Positions 42,528-52,900 of a DNA stretch of 64,000 nt are shown here, piece after piece; the stretch's first letter is position 1; each line of letters begins with the position of its first letter. Both the position numbers and the translations under genes were made by a program. The notes beneath the pieces were generated by a model. That model saw only the letters and a program-made list of their open reading frames with translations, was not told where the DNA came from and did no database searches. This DNA is from Collinsella sp. (GTDB taxonomy: Bacteria > Actinomycetota > Coriobacteriia > Coriobacteriales > Coriobacteriaceae), in contig DXMA01000002.1 of assembly GCA_019414445.1 (NCBI GenBank), forward strand, positions 62,001 to 126,000, written 5' to 3'.

Positions 42528-43229
42528 CTAGACGCGGGGCGCATCAATTGCGACCTTGCCGCTCTCCAGCACGTGGACGCGGCCGTCGGCGAGCATTTGC
42601 ACGACCTCGGGATACAGCACGTGCTCAATCGCGTGGATGTGCTCCTCGAGCGCGTCGACATCCCAGCCCTCCTCGACAGCCAGCGCACGCTGGGCGATGA
42701 TGGGACCGTTGTCGTAGACCTCGTTGGCAAAATGCACGGTCACGCCAGTTACCTTGACGCCGCGCGCAAAGGCATCGTCAATCGCATGCGCACCGGTAAA
42801 GCTCGGCAGCAGCGCCGGATGCAAGTTGACCACGCGGTTGGGAAACGCCGCCAGCAGCGGTGTGTGCACCATGCGCATATAGCCGGCCATCACCACGTAC
42901 TCGCAGCCGCGCTCGAGCAGCTCGTGCGCGATGATCTCGTCGGCGGCAATAGGGTCGGCATAGACATCCTTGGACAGCGTGAGCGTCTGGATGCCCGCGC
43001 GCTCAGCGCGCTGCAAACCCTTAGCCGAAGGACGGCTCGACACCACAAGCTCAATCGAGGCGTTGAGCTTACCGGCGGCGATCAGATCGATCAGCGCCTG
43101 CAGGTTGGTACCCGAACCGCTGATGAGCACACCGATCTTGAGCGGCTCGACCGTATCGGTGCCGGTCGGACGGGTGTAGGGCACAAAGCCCAGGCCCTCA
43201 CTAGCAGCCATCTGCTCGTTAGCGCTCAT
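42528..43229 (-). CDS. purN: Phosphoribosylglycinamide formyltransferase
   Basis: 233 residues. KIGVLISGSGTNLQALID, EYVVMAGYMRMV, NLHPALLPSFTGAHAIDDAFARGVKVTGVTVHF (catalytic Asn-His and Asp region). It formylates GAR with 10-formyl-THF in purine synthesis. About 30 extra residues precede the usual start. The ATG at 43229 overlaps the purM stop by 11 bp. Confidence 0.96.
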   Translation of the reverse strand: MSANEQMAASEGLGFVPYTRPTGTDTVEPLKIGVLISGSGTNLQALIDLIAAGKLNASIELVVSSRPSAKGLQRAERAGIQTLTLSKDVYADPIAADEIIAHELLERGCEYVVMAGYMRMVHTPLLAAFPNRVVNLHPALLPSFTGAHAIDDAFARGVKVTGVTVHFANEVYDNGPIIAQRALAVEEGWDVDALEEHIHAIEHVLYPEVVQMLADGRVHVLESGKVAIDAPRV

Positions 43230-44322
43230 CGGAGTACACGACCTTACCGGAACCCTCGACGCACTCGCCCACGCGGAACGGCTTCTCGCCCAGCGCGACC
43301 AGGGCTTCGGTAACCGCGGCCTCGTCCTCGGGGGCGACGATCAGGCACAGGCCGACGCCCATGTTGAAGGTCTTGCATGCCTCGTTGGGCGCGAGCTCGG
43401 CCTGACGCGACACGTAGGTGATGACGGGCGGAACGTCCCAACCCATCTCGGCGCCGTTGCGGGTGACCACGGCGTCGACGTCGTCGGCGAGTGCACGGTT
43501 GAGGTTCTCGGTAATACCGCCGCCGGTGATGTGGGCGATAGCATGCACGTTGACGCCGCCGCGCAGCAGCTCCAGGATCGGCTTGACGTAGATGCGCGTG
43601 GGGGCCAACAGAGCGTCTGCCAGCGATGCACCGCCGAGCTCCTCGAGCGGACGGCTCAGCTCCTCGGCCTTAGCGGCGGCCTCGGGCGTGCCCGGCTTAA
43701 TGCCGTCGACGCCAATGACCTTACGCACGAGCGAGTAGCCGTTGGAGTGCACGCCGGTGGAAGGCAGGCCCAGGATCACATCGCCCGGGCGGACGTTTGC
43801 GGGGTCGAGCATCTTGGGACGGTCGACGACGCCCACGGTAAATCCGGCAAGGTCGTAGTCGGCAGGAGCCATGACGCCCGGGTGCTCGGCCATCTCACCG
43901 CCCACGAGCGCGCAGCCCGCGAGCTTGCAGCCGTCGGCCACACCCTTGATGATCTTTGCCATGTGCTCGGCCTCGATGTGACCGATGGCGACGTAGTCCA
44001 GGAAGAACAGCGGCTCGGCGCCCGAAGCCAGAATGTCGTTGACGCACATAGCGACCAGGTCCTGGCCCACCGTCTCGTGACGGTCCATGATCTGGGCGAG
44101 CACGAGCTTGGTGCCCACGCCGTCGGTACCGCTAATCAGGATCGGGTCTTCCATATCCTTGAGCGCGGCGGCCGAGAACAGGCCGCCAAAGCCGCCGATG
44201 CCACCGATAACCTCGGAACGGTTAGTGTCCTTGACCATCTGCTTAATCGCGTCGACGGCGCGACCGCCCTCGGCGGTGTCGACGCCGGCGTCCTCGTACG
44301 TCACATGCTTGCTGTCGCTCAT
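43219..44322 (-). CDS. purM: Phosphoribosylformylglycinamidine cyclo-ligase
   Basis: 367 residues, AIR synthase: GGIGGFGGLFS, SGTDGVGTKLVLA, DLVAMCVNDILASGAEPLFFLDY, ALVGGEMAEHPG, GLPSTGVHSNGYSLVR, HITGGGITENLNRAL. GAGGAAGG stands 5 nt before the ATG. It is translationally coupled to purN and lies downstream of purF. Confidence 0.97.
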   Translation of the reverse strand: MSDSKHVTYEDAGVDTAEGGRAVDAIKQMVKDTNRSEVIGGIGGFGGLFSAAALKDMEDPILISGTDGVGTKLVLAQIMDRHETVGQDLVAMCVNDILASGAEPLFFLDYVAIGHIEAEHMAKIIKGVADGCKLAGCALVGGEMAEHPGVMAPADYDLAGFTVGVVDRPKMLDPANVRPGDVILGLPSTGVHSNGYSLVRKVIGVDGIKPGTPEAAAKAEELSRPLEELGGASLADALLAPTRIYVKPILELLRGGVNVHAIAHITGGGITENLNRALADDVDAVVTRNGAEMGWDVPPVITYVSRQAELAPNEACKTFNMGVGLCLIVAPEDEAAVTEALVALGEKPFRVGECVEGSGKVVYSDER

Positions 44323-44440
44323 CTGAGCCTTCCTCTCCCACTACCGTGGCGCCGCACGGGCGCCAAACGGTGCTCATAGTTGCGTTCATTTCGGCGCGCG
44401 CCATAACAGCACGCGCCGTCATATCAACAAAACAGCAGGT

Positions 44441-44481
44441 AAAACCTACCAAAATAAACCTGTCCCCATATGGCAGGTTTT
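44441..44481. repeat. GGGGACAGG dyad element at the purF stop
   Basis: Inverted-orientation copy of the element at 32751-32790 (AAAACCTACC...GGCAGGTTTT). It overlaps the purF stop codon and on the minus strand ends GGTAGGTTTT, so it could also end purF transcription. Confidence 0.75.
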
Positions 44482-46150
44482 ATGCCTCGCCGTGCTCCTC
44501 TTCCCAGCTGCGGTCGTCGTATTTCTCGATCACGGCGTCGTCGTCAAAGTGCAGCGGCTTGTCCAGGTTGCGGGGCTTAAAGCCCTCCATAAACTTGTCG
44601 CGGCCAAAGCTCTCGGGAATCGCCACGGGGTAGCGGCCGGTAAAGCACGCATCGCAGTAACCGCCCTTGGGCATGACCTTAAGCAGGCCCTCGACCGAAA
44701 GGAAGGCCAGCGAATCGGCGCCGATATACTCGCAAATCTCGTCGACCGTCTTGTTGGCGCTGATAAGCTGCGACTGCACGTCGGTATCGATACCGTAGAA
44801 GCACGGCCAGATGACCTCGGGCGAGTTGATGCGGATATGAATCTCCTTGGCGCCGGCGTTGCGCAGCATCTTGACGAGCTGCACCATGGTGGTGCCGCGC
44901 ACGATGGAGTCGTCGATGACGACCAGGCGCTTGCCCTCGATGTTGTCGCGCAGCGGGTTGAGCTTCATGCGCACGCCCATGGCGCGCAACTCCTGCGTAG
45001 GCTCGATAAACGTACGGCCCACGTAGCGGTTCTTGATAAGGCCCTCGCCAAAGGGAATACCGCTCTCGTGCGAATACCCCTCCGCAGGCGGCAGGCCGGA
45101 GTCGGGCACGCCGATGACCAGGTCGGCCTCGACAGACTCCTCATGTGCCAGCTGACGACCCATGTCGTAACGGCAGGCATAGACGCTCTTGCCGTTCATG
45201 ATGGAGTCGGGGCGGGCAAAGTAGACCTGCTCAAAGATGCAGTTGGCGGGCTCTTCGGCTGCAGGCACGCCCTGCTCGGATACCAGGCCCTCGGCGCTGA
45301 TGCGCAAGATCTCGCCGGGACGGACGTCACGGACGTACTCGGCACCCACGATGTCGAGTGCGCAGGTCTCGGAAGCAACGACCCAGCCGCCGGCGCGCGT
45401 GACACGGACGGCGGAGTCGACCGTCGCGGCGCCGTCCTGCGACGGCAGCTGCGAAACGGCTGCGGCATCGGCCTGGTCCAGACCCTCGTCCACCAGCTTG
45501 CCCAGCACGAGCGGGCGAATGCCGTGTGGATCGCGGAATGCGTAGAGCGCCTGCTCGTTGATGAGCGTCATGGCGTAGCCGCCGCGCACGAGCTCCATGG
45601 TCTTGCGAATACCCTCGCGCAGGTGGCCCGTACGCTGGGTAAAGTAGCCGATAAGCTTGGTCGCGACCTCGGAATCCGAATTGGAGAGGAACGGCACGCC
45701 CAGCTCGATCAGCTGACGGCGCAGCTCGTCGGTGTTGACGAGGGTGCCGTTGTGCGCGAGCGCGATAATGACGCTATTGATGGTAGAGAGGTGCGGCTGA
45801 GAGGCTTCCCAGCTCTTGGCGCCGGCAGTGCCGTAGCGCACATGACCCACGGCCAGCTGGCCGGAGAGCGTCGACAGGTCGGCGTTGGAGAACACGCGGT
45901 CGAGCAGGCCCAGATCTTTGCGGACCATAACCGTGCCGCCGTCACCCACGGCGATTCCAGCCGATTCCTGGCCACGGTGCTGCAGCGCACGCAGGCCAAA
46001 GTACGTCAGTCGAGCCACGTCGCGATCGGGCGCCCATACGCCGAAAATGCCACATTCCTCATGCAGCTGGTCGGATTCCGGATCATACGTCGACATGGTG
46101 TTCACCTGTCCCGCGGCACGCTCGGCCGCGCGGATGGTTTCTTGAGACAT
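44480..46150 (-). CDS. purF: Amidophosphoribosyltransferase
   Basis: 556 residues. Class II glutaminase with the nucleophile in EECGIFGVW at residue 33, so a propeptide would have to be removed, as in B. subtilis PurF (shorter there; an internal ATG gives a 13-residue version). ALQHRGQESAGIA follows, and the PRTase domain carries VVIDDSIVRGTT. Cysteines near the end (GYCDACFTG, and a Cys in the DMGRQL region) fit a 4Fe-4S cluster form. GAGGGG stands 5 nt before the ATG at 46150. It is the first step of purine synthesis and uses PRPP from Prs. Confidence 0.97.
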   Translation of the reverse strand: MSQETIRAAERAAGQVNTMSTYDPESDQLHEECGIFGVWAPDRDVARLTYFGLRALQHRGQESAGIAVGDGGTVMVRKDLGLLDRVFSNADLSTLSGQLAVGHVRYGTAGAKSWEASQPHLSTINSVIIALAHNGTLVNTDELRRQLIELGVPFLSNSDSEVATKLIGYFTQRTGHLREGIRKTMELVRGGYAMTLINEQALYAFRDPHGIRPLVLGKLVDEGLDQADAAAVSQLPSQDGAATVDSAVRVTRAGGWVVASETCALDIVGAEYVRDVRPGEILRISAEGLVSEQGVPAAEEPANCIFEQVYFARPDSIMNGKSVYACRYDMGRQLAHEESVEADLVIGVPDSGLPPAEGYSHESGIPFGEGLIKNRYVGRTFIEPTQELRAMGVRMKLNPLRDNIEGKRLVVIDDSIVRGTTMVQLVKMLRNAGAKEIHIRINSPEVIWPCFYGIDTDVQSQLISANKTVDEICEYIGADSLAFLSVEGLLKVMPKGGYCDACFTGRYPVAIPESFGRDKFMEGFKPRNLDKPLHFDDDAVIEKYDDRSWEEEHGEA

Positions 46151-46192
46151 GGTATCCCCTCAGAGCCTCGTATTTTTGGCGTTACCCGCCTT

Positions 46193-46198
46193 ATTATA
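46193..46198 (-). promoter_or_regulatory. Candidate -10 box of purF
   Basis: TATAAT on the minus strand, 43 bp upstream of the purF ATG; no good -35 box is visible. Confidence 0.4.
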
Positions 46199-46436
46199 CG
46201 CACGGCGCGACGTGCTCCCCAGCGCATGAGCAGCGCTTTTTAAAAGCCCACCGAGCTAATAATCAGTTTTGTTGCCAAACATTTTATCGGTCTGTCCAGT
46301 GTAAGTGCCCGCGCCCCCAGATGGCCGCCGCGTCCGCCGTTGGGGATTACAAAGTTGCAATTGGGACGTTCGCCCTGTCTTTTGGCAGGTCGGCGGCGTA
46401 TCCTTATAACCTACAACAAAGCGAGAAAGGTTCTGT

Positions 46437-47666
46437 ATGGATCGAAACGAACTCGACCCCAGCGTCCCCAGCGCCACAGAGGTCAAGAAGATTCCCCTCA
46501 TCATTAAGGTGTACGCCGTCCTGTGCATACTTTCCGGCGTGGGCACGCTCCCGTCGGTCGCTGCCTTTATGTGGCAGGTCATCACGGCACTTGTTAACGG
46601 CAACGCCACCGAAAAGCTCGGCGACAACACGCTCGTCGCAGTCGGCCTTATCGTCGCCGGCATCATGCTCTCTGCGGCAAGTGCCGTCATCTTAATCATC
46701 TTTGGCCTGGACCTTATCAAAAACCAGCGCCGCAACGCCGCCCGCCTGTCCTACATCCTTATTGCATTCACCGTCGTCGAGCTTTTGGTCGACGTGATGC
46801 TCCAGGGCATCGGGCCCTTCCTGCTGCGTCCCGCGATCCAGCTCGGCATCCTTGTTGCACTTTCGGCAACCGTCGACCCCACGCTGCGTCAGGAGCGCGA
46901 ACTGCAGCGCCGCCTGCAGGAGATGCTCGACCGCGACGCCGCCGCCGAGGGCATGCTCGGCCGCGATGAAACCGGCGAGGGCTACATCAAGCTCAACTAC
47001 TTCAACCTGTTCTGGGTATTCTTCGTCTGCTGCGTACTGGGACTTATCTTGGAGGACATCTGGCACATGACGGTCAACGACCCGGGCGTCTACCAGGACC
47101 GCGCCGGCATGCTGTTTGGCCCTTTCAGCCCCATCTACGGATTTGGCGCCGTGCTCATGACCATGGTGCTTAACCGCTTCTACAAAAAGAACCCCATCAT
47201 CATTTTCCTGGTGAGCGCTGTGCTCGGCGCGAGCTTTGAGGTGTTCGTGGGCTGGTTTATGCAGACCGCGTTTGGCGTGGTCTCGTGGAGCTACTCGCAC
47301 ATAACGCTGTTTGGTTTGCCCGATCCGCTCGTGGTCCTCACGGGCGGACGCACCTGCACGGGCTTTGCCTGCCTGTGGGGCCTAGGTGGCCTCATCTGGA
47401 TCAAGCTGCTGCTACCGAGGCTGCTTAAGCTCATCAACAAGATCCCCTGGAAGAGCCGCTACTCGGCCACCGTCATCTTTACCGTCATTATGCTGGTCGA
47501 CGGCGTCATGACGCTGCAGTCGCTCGACTACTGGTACCAGCGCGTTAACGGCACGGAGCCGGACATTCCCGTCGCACAGTTCTACGGCAAGTATTTCGAT
47601 AACGACTACATGGAGAACCGCTTCCAGAGCATGACCATGAGCCCCAAGGACGCCACGCGCGTTTAG
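46437..47666 (+). CDS. Polytopic membrane protein, CmpB-type putative ABC transporter permease
   Basis: 409 residues. N-terminal part (~20-145) with four hydrophobic helices, a charged cytosolic stretch (ERELQRRLQEMLDRDAAAEGMLGRD), then a C-terminal block of about six helices matching the ABC_trans_CmpB / DUF1113-like family (NLFWVFFVCCVLGLILEDIWH, FGPFSPIYGFGAVLMTMVL, GASFEVFVGWFMQTAFGVVSWSYS, CTGFACLWGLGGLIWIKLLLP). The transport role in this family is predicted only; no ATPase is adjacent. GAAAGG stands 6 nt before the ATG. Confidence 0.8.
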   Translation: MDRNELDPSVPSATEVKKIPLIIKVYAVLCILSGVGTLPSVAAFMWQVITALVNGNATEKLGDNTLVAVGLIVAGIMLSAASAVILIIFGLDLIKNQRRNAARLSYILIAFTVVELLVDVMLQGIGPFLLRPAIQLGILVALSATVDPTLRQERELQRRLQEMLDRDAAAEGMLGRDETGEGYIKLNYFNLFWVFFVCCVLGLILEDIWHMTVNDPGVYQDRAGMLFGPFSPIYGFGAVLMTMVLNRFYKKNPIIIFLVSAVLGASFEVFVGWFMQTAFGVVSWSYSHITLFGLPDPLVVLTGGRTCTGFACLWGLGGLIWIKLLLPRLLKLINKIPWKSRYSATVIFTVIMLVDGVMTLQSLDYWYQRVNGTEPDIPVAQFYGKYFDNDYMENRFQSMTMSPKDATRV

Positions 47667-47687
47667 CGCCCGCCGCGCCCAAAACGC

Positions 47688-47727
47688 AAAATGCCCGCCG
47701 GTATCACACGTACCGGTGGGCATTTTT
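47688..47727. terminator. Bidirectional terminator between convergent genes
   Basis: Stem AAAATGCCC(G)CCGGTA (47688-47703) with TACCGG(T)GGGCATTTT (47711-47726), one bulged or mispaired position, A and T tracts on both sides. It ends the membrane protein gene (plus) and the MoaE-like gene (minus). Confidence 0.85.
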
Positions 47728-47756
47728 ATAAACGATCCTTCTATCGACGCAATCCT

Positions 47757-48173
47757 CTATGCCTCGCGCTCGACCTCACTCACGCATTCGTTCTTGATGG
47801 TGCCAACGAGCGCCTGCAGTGCATCGACCACGTGTGGGCGAATGTCCCCGCCGATAAGCACGAGCATGATGTCGTCACCTACGGTAAGCTCGCCGCTTGC
47901 CAGCCACACGCGCACATAGCCGATACCCGGCATCGCGCGCGTAGTCTCGATAGCAGACCGTACCTTTTCGGCGTCGTAGTCAAAGACCATGCCGCCCACC
48001 CTGTGGCCTGGCGCCACGCCATCGGTCTCGACTCCGCGCACCTCAGCCTTGGGCGTCGCGCGCACCACACCGTTATGCGTCAGATACATCCCACAGCCTG
48101 CCGCCGAAGCATCGGCCTTGGCCTCGCGCAGCCAAGCATCAATCGAAGGCATCAATTTGCCACTCTCGAGCAT
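47757..48173 (-). CDS. MoaE-like protein
   Basis: 138 residues. YLTHNGVVRATPKAEVR, GMVFDYDAEKVRSAIETTRAMPGIGYVRVWLASGELTVGDDIMLVLIGGDIRPHVVDALQALVGTIKNECVSE follow the short MoaE-type family found in Firmicutes and Actinobacteria. The classical MoaE active-site ending (HRxxAF...PIWKxE) is only loosely kept, and no other molybdopterin gene is nearby, so its role is uncertain. Of two ATGs at 48176 and 48173, the second has better spacing to AAGGGAG. Confidence 0.65.
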   Translation of the reverse strand: MLESGKLMPSIDAWLREAKADASAAGCGMYLTHNGVVRATPKAEVRGVETDGVAPGHRVGGMVFDYDAEKVRSAIETTRAMPGIGYVRVWLASGELTVGDDIMLVLIGGDIRPHVVDALQALVGTIKNECVSEVEREA

Positions 48174-48240
48174 CATTTCTCCCTTACCGTCGTCGAGTAG
48201 CCAATTTGGGACGGGGCCTTTTTAGCTACTCTCGAACAAC

Positions 48241-49239
48241 TTATTCCTCGACCGGCGTGAGCACCATGACGGCGCGTGTGTTGCTCAGCGACAGCGAACG
48301 ACAGGTCACAAGCGTTACAACCTTAGTTGCCGAAGCGGCACGATCGGTAGCATCACTCGCCACGGCGGAAGCGCCGTCGAGCATCTCGGACAGGTAGTTC
48401 TTGAGTCCGTCGTCGCCCTCAAAATTGGTCGTGCGCGCCTTGGCATACGTGTCCTCGACCACCTTGGTCGCCAGCGGACGCAGCTTATACGTCGCATCGC
48501 GCGTGATGTAGTACACAAACTCGATGCTATCGAACGTCGCCTGATCAGTGGTGTCCGAAATCACGTTGAACATCGATCCGTCGTTCATATGGTGGCCGTA
48601 GATCGTGGTCTGCTGGTCGACCATTCCCGGCGCGGTGTCATCGCTATCCAGGAAAATGGCACCGGACGCGTTAGCCGTTCCGTCGAACAGCGTGTTGAGG
48701 TATTTGGAGTTGTTGTTGGTCTGCACCACGGGATAGTTGATATTGGTTCCCGGCACGTAAATCCAACCCACAATCTCGGGGTTCGTCTGAGCAAGCGCAT
48801 CAAAGTCGATAATCGGCACGCCGCTGGCGTCCTTATCGCTTACATATTGCTTCTCGATTTTCTGATACGAATCGCTCGCCTGCTTATAGCCAATCTGGGC
48901 ATTAATAAAGATAGCGGCGGCGGCGACAATCAGGCCGATACCGATGATGATGAGCAGAATGGGAATAATGGAGCGGCGCTTTTTGCGCGGCGGCTCGGTG
49001 TAATCCGACGGCGCGGCATGCGATGAAGACCGGGGCGGCTTCTTAGCGGAGCTATAAGACGAAGGACGATATGCGGCCGGCGCGTCCTGTCGACGATACG
49101 TCGCCGGTGTCACGGGGCGCGGCGCGCGCGGCTGCTGAGGAGAGGATGTCCGACCCTGCTGCGCCGCATGGGCGGCACCCGGCTTCGACGGATCGGGAAT
49201 CTGAGAAGCCTTGAATCGTTTTCCCTGATAATCGGACAT
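48241..49239 (-). CDS. srtB: Class B sortase
   Basis: 332 residues. A Pro/Ser/Ala-rich cytosolic N-terminus of about 90 residues, one membrane helix (~90-112, IIPILLIIIGIGLIVAAAAIF) and the sortase barrel: NPEIVGWIYVPGTNINYPVVQ, catalytic His in TIYGHHM (~215), Cys in VTLVTC (~311) and Arg in TRAV (~321). It joins sorting-signal proteins to the peptidoglycan. The GH31 surface enzyme upstream is a possible substrate, although its IPNTG motif is not the NPQTN type of classical SrtB. Confidence 0.93.
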   Translation of the reverse strand: MSDYQGKRFKASQIPDPSKPGAAHAAQQGRTSSPQQPRAPRPVTPATYRRQDAPAAYRPSSYSSAKKPPRSSSHAAPSDYTEPPRKKRRSIIPILLIIIGIGLIVAAAAIFINAQIGYKQASDSYQKIEKQYVSDKDASGVPIIDFDALAQTNPEIVGWIYVPGTNINYPVVQTNNNSKYLNTLFDGTANASGAIFLDSDDTAPGMVDQQTTIYGHHMNDGSMFNVISDTTDQATFDSIEFVYYITRDATYKLRPLATKVVEDTYAKARTTNFEGDDGLKNYLSEMLDGASAVASDATDRAASATKVVTLVTCRSLSLSNTRAVMVLTPVEE

Positions 49240-49274
49240 GGCTCTCCTTATACTGCGGCGAAACGGCGGAACGC

Positions 49275-49739
49275 TTAGGCGTCAGCCATCTCCTGCTTCA
49301 TCTTCTCGATAACCTTGCGGTACTCGGGGTCGCATGCGCCCAGAATCTGCGTGGCGTAAATGGCAGCGTTCTTGGCGCCGTTGATGGCAACGCAGGCCAC
49401 GGGCACGCCGGAGGGCATCTGCACCATCGACAGCAAAGAGTCCATACCGCCCAGGTCACTCGTCTTCATAGGCACGCCGATAACCGGCAGCGGCGTAAAG
49501 GCAGCCACGACACCACCCAGGTGAGCGGCCTTGCCGGCGGCGGCGATAATCACCTTGATGCCGCGATCGGCGGCAGTCGAAGCCCACTCGTGGACCTTCG
49601 CCGGCGTGCGGTGTGCGCTCGCGATCACGAGCTCATAGGGCGCACCCAGTGCCTCGAGCTCGGCGGTGCAGCCTTCCATAACGCCCAGATCGGACTTGGA
49701 ACCCATGATGATCCCGACAACCGGCTTTTGATCTGCCAT
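49275..49739 (-). CDS. purE: N5-carboxyaminoimidazole ribonucleotide mutase
   Basis: 154 residues, class I PurE: IIMGSKSDLGVMEGC, VIASAHRTPAKVHEWA, IIAAAGKAAHLGGVVAAFTPLPVIGVP, LLSMVQMPSGVPVA. No PurK gene is adjacent. Of ATGs at 49745 and 49739, the second lies 9 nt from AGGAGG and is preferred. Confidence 0.95.
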   Translation of the reverse strand: MADQKPVVGIIMGSKSDLGVMEGCTAELEALGAPYELVIASAHRTPAKVHEWASTAADRGIKVIIAAAGKAAHLGGVVAAFTPLPVIGVPMKTSDLGGMDSLLSMVQMPSGVPVACVAINGAKNAAIYATQILGACDPEYRKVIEKMKQEMADA

Positions 49740-49894
49740 AAACATAGACCTCCTGTTGAGAGCGGTGACGCAGCGAATCCGCGACCCTTAACTGCAAATA
49801 ATTCAAGTATAGCCGCCGATGCTGATGTGTTCGGCGGGAGACGGAACGCTTTGCGAGATTAAGGCCGAAGGGTCGGAGCTTTCTGCCTACATTC

Positions 49895-49938
49895 AAAAAG
49901 CGTGCCCACCGTCCTTGGGTGGGACGGCGGGCACGCTT
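49895..49938 (-). terminator. Terminator of the GH31 surface enzyme gene
   Basis: Long stem AAGCGTGCCC.CCGTCC (49898-49914) with GGACGG.GGGCACGCTT (49922-49938), then TTTTTG on the minus strand. Confidence 0.9.
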
Positions 49939-49956
49939 GCTTAGCTGTTGCTGGGG

Positions 49957-52900
49957 CTACTTAGCCTTGCTGCGACGATGGAAGAAAGCGCCGATCGCGG
50001 CGATGATGGCGCCAAGACCACCGACGGTCGCGACGGTCGCCGCCGTCTGGTCTCCGGTATTGGGAATCGCCGAACCGTTCTTCTTGCTGCCCTGGGCTTT
50101 GTCGCCTGCGGGCTTGCCCGCCTGGTTGCCGCCGTTCGAGCCATTGCCGGAACCCTGGTTGCCCGAGCCGCCCTGGTTGCCGGAATCGGCATCCTTGAGG
50201 CTCTCAATGGCCAGCTTGAGCTGGCTATAGGCCGCCTGGATCTGGGTGTCGGAAGCATTCTCATCACCCAAGACGTCCTCGGCGTAGGTAATGGCATCCG
50301 TCAGGGCCTTGACAGACTCGGCCGTCTTACCCCTGGTGTCAGTCTCCTTCGCCTGCTTGACCAGGGCCTTGAGCTGCTTCTTAGTCGGATTCTCGACCGG
50401 GACCACCGGGGTCTTCTCGAGCGCGTCGCGGGCGCTCTCGAGCGCCCTGAGCGCCTGGTCGACCTCGTCCTGCGTGGCATCCTCGTCGCTCAAGATGGCG
50501 CGGGCGCTCGCCAGGGCGTTCTCGAGCGCCGTCCAGGAGGCCTCGGTGTAGTCGCCGGCCTTGAGGTCGCCGGCGGCAAGCTCGGCATCAACCTTTTCGA
50601 TCGCGGCAGTGAGATCATCCTTCGCCACCGGATCGGGGACGGCCGTACCGTAGAACTTGAGCTCCGCCATGCTGCAGTAGGCATCAACGTCGCCCCCGCC
50701 GGCGTGAATCACCTTGACGGTCACGTAGCGACCGCGCGCGGCGCCAAAGCTCATCTGTTTCCAGTCGCCACGGTCGGTGAACACGCGGCCATCGTTGTCG
50801 AAGGCGAACGTACCCATCGACGCGGCGGTGCCCTTCTCATAACCGTCGGCAGTGTCGGAGACCAGTATCTCGGCCTCGAAGATATCGCCGTTAGTGCCGC
50901 CGTCCTGGCGCGGCAGGAATGTAACGTCGGTGAGATCGTAGTCGCGGCCCAGGTCGACACTCAGATACTGGGGCATACCGGTCCCATGGGCCCAGTCGCT
51001 GTGCCAAAGCGTCCGCTCGTCGCCGTCGAGAGCGTTGACGGCGTTGCTGCCCTCGTAGTCGGCCTCACTCGAGAAGCCGGCCACCTTGACGTTCTTGCGG
51101 TTCTCGGGCGTGTTGATGAGAATCTTCTCATCAACAGGGCGCATCTTGAGGCCGTCGATTGCCTTCTCGATCTTGGCTGTGGCGTCTGCGACATCCTTCT
51201 TGCTATAGCTGCCCTGGCCGCTGTCGAGGAGCTTCTGAGCCGCCTCGACCGCAGTGGTGAGAGCTGCATAGGAATCCTTGGTGTAGACGGACTCGCTGTA
51301 GCCCGCGGCCTTGGAAAGCGCTGCTACGAGCGCAGAGGTATCGACACCAGCCTTGACCTCGACCTCATAGGATGCGGTCTTGGAGGGGTCGAGTACCGAC
51401 GCCACCGTGATCTTTGCCTTGCCGGCCTTGTTGGCACGCAGGTAGTAGCTCACGCTATCGCCAGCCTGAACAGCGGAGACGCTTACCACAGAGGGGTCGG
51501 AGCTCTCGACCGTCACATAGGGGTAGCCAGCGCTCTCAGGCGTAGCCTTGGCGTCGACGGGCGTAATGTCGCCTTCAAAGAACTCGGTCTGGTTCTTGCC
51601 TAGCTCGACACCCTCGATGGCCTCGACACCCTGCGTGTAGTTGAAGTTGACCTCACGCAGTGTGAGCATCTGGTCACCCGATGCCTCAAGCGGCGTGACC
51701 TCGACCTTGGTCGCCTTCTTGCCCTTGTTCTCGGCAGAGAGGTCAAAGGCGTAGCGAGCCAGGAAGGAATCGTACTCCCCGCCCGCGAACTCTTGGGTCG
51801 AGCCATCCTCGAACGTCACGACAGCCTTGATCTTCTGCACGGTTCCGTTGCCACCGTTGCGGTTAACGACCTCGACACTATCGAGTTTCGACGGCGTCTT
51901 AAATGCGAATGTCATCGTGGTGGGAAGCTTCACGTAACTCGGAAGCTTACCCTCGCTGTCCCAGTTGCCGCTCCAGTTCCATAGGAACTCAAAGCCGTTG
52001 TCGCCCTCGTTATTATCGAACAGCGCGTTATAGCTCTTCTGCTGGATAAGTTTCTCGACGTTGGTCCCGTCGTCGGTCGTGAGCTCATCGTTGGTCATCG
52101 TGATGTTGAAGGCGTCCTGACCGTACTCGGCGACCGTTGGCCGAGGAACATCCGGCATCGTCACCGTGCCGTCGCTCGCAAACTCAAGTGCGTCGCATGC
52201 CGGACCGATGAGCCAAGATGTCGAGGGCAGTTCGACCTTGCCGGCGGTCTTGGCCTTGAGCTTGAAACTCGCCACCGCGCCGGTACCGTTGTAGAGCTTG
52301 CCATCGCCGCGGTTGGCAAAGGCGAGATTGATAGTCTGCGTTCTGTCCGCGAACTGGACCTTCTCGCGAGACAGGTTCTCCATGCCGGCAGTCGAGCCGT
52401 CCTGCGCGATGCTCTCGGACACAAACTCGAACTGGTCGCTCTTGAAGTTGACGAGAGCGCCCAGGGCGTTGACGTTCTTGGCGTCGGCCGCATAGACATC
52501 AACGGTGATCTCATCACCGGCCTCGACCTCGGTCTTGCTCGGAATCACCGCGAGCGAACCTGCGACCTTTCCCTTTTGTTTAGTGCCGCCGTCAAGACCC
52601 GCCATGGTGAACGAGTAATCGTAGACGTCGTAAACGCCGTTATCGTTGAGGTCGGCGAAGTGGTCGCGGATCTGCGAACCGAACGTCGGGGTATCGGGCT
52701 CGCGATTCTCGAGGCCCAGATAGTTCTTCATGTTGGAGTAGTCTCCGTCGGAGATCGTGGCCTTGTTGAGGTTGGAGCCCACGGCGAAGCCATCCGTGCC
52801 GTCGGTCTTGTAGATGGCAATCTCGGACGCGGAGAAGAAATTGCCGACCGAGGCGAGCGGTGTCATGCGCACGTAACGGGCGGCCACGGTGCCGTCAAAC

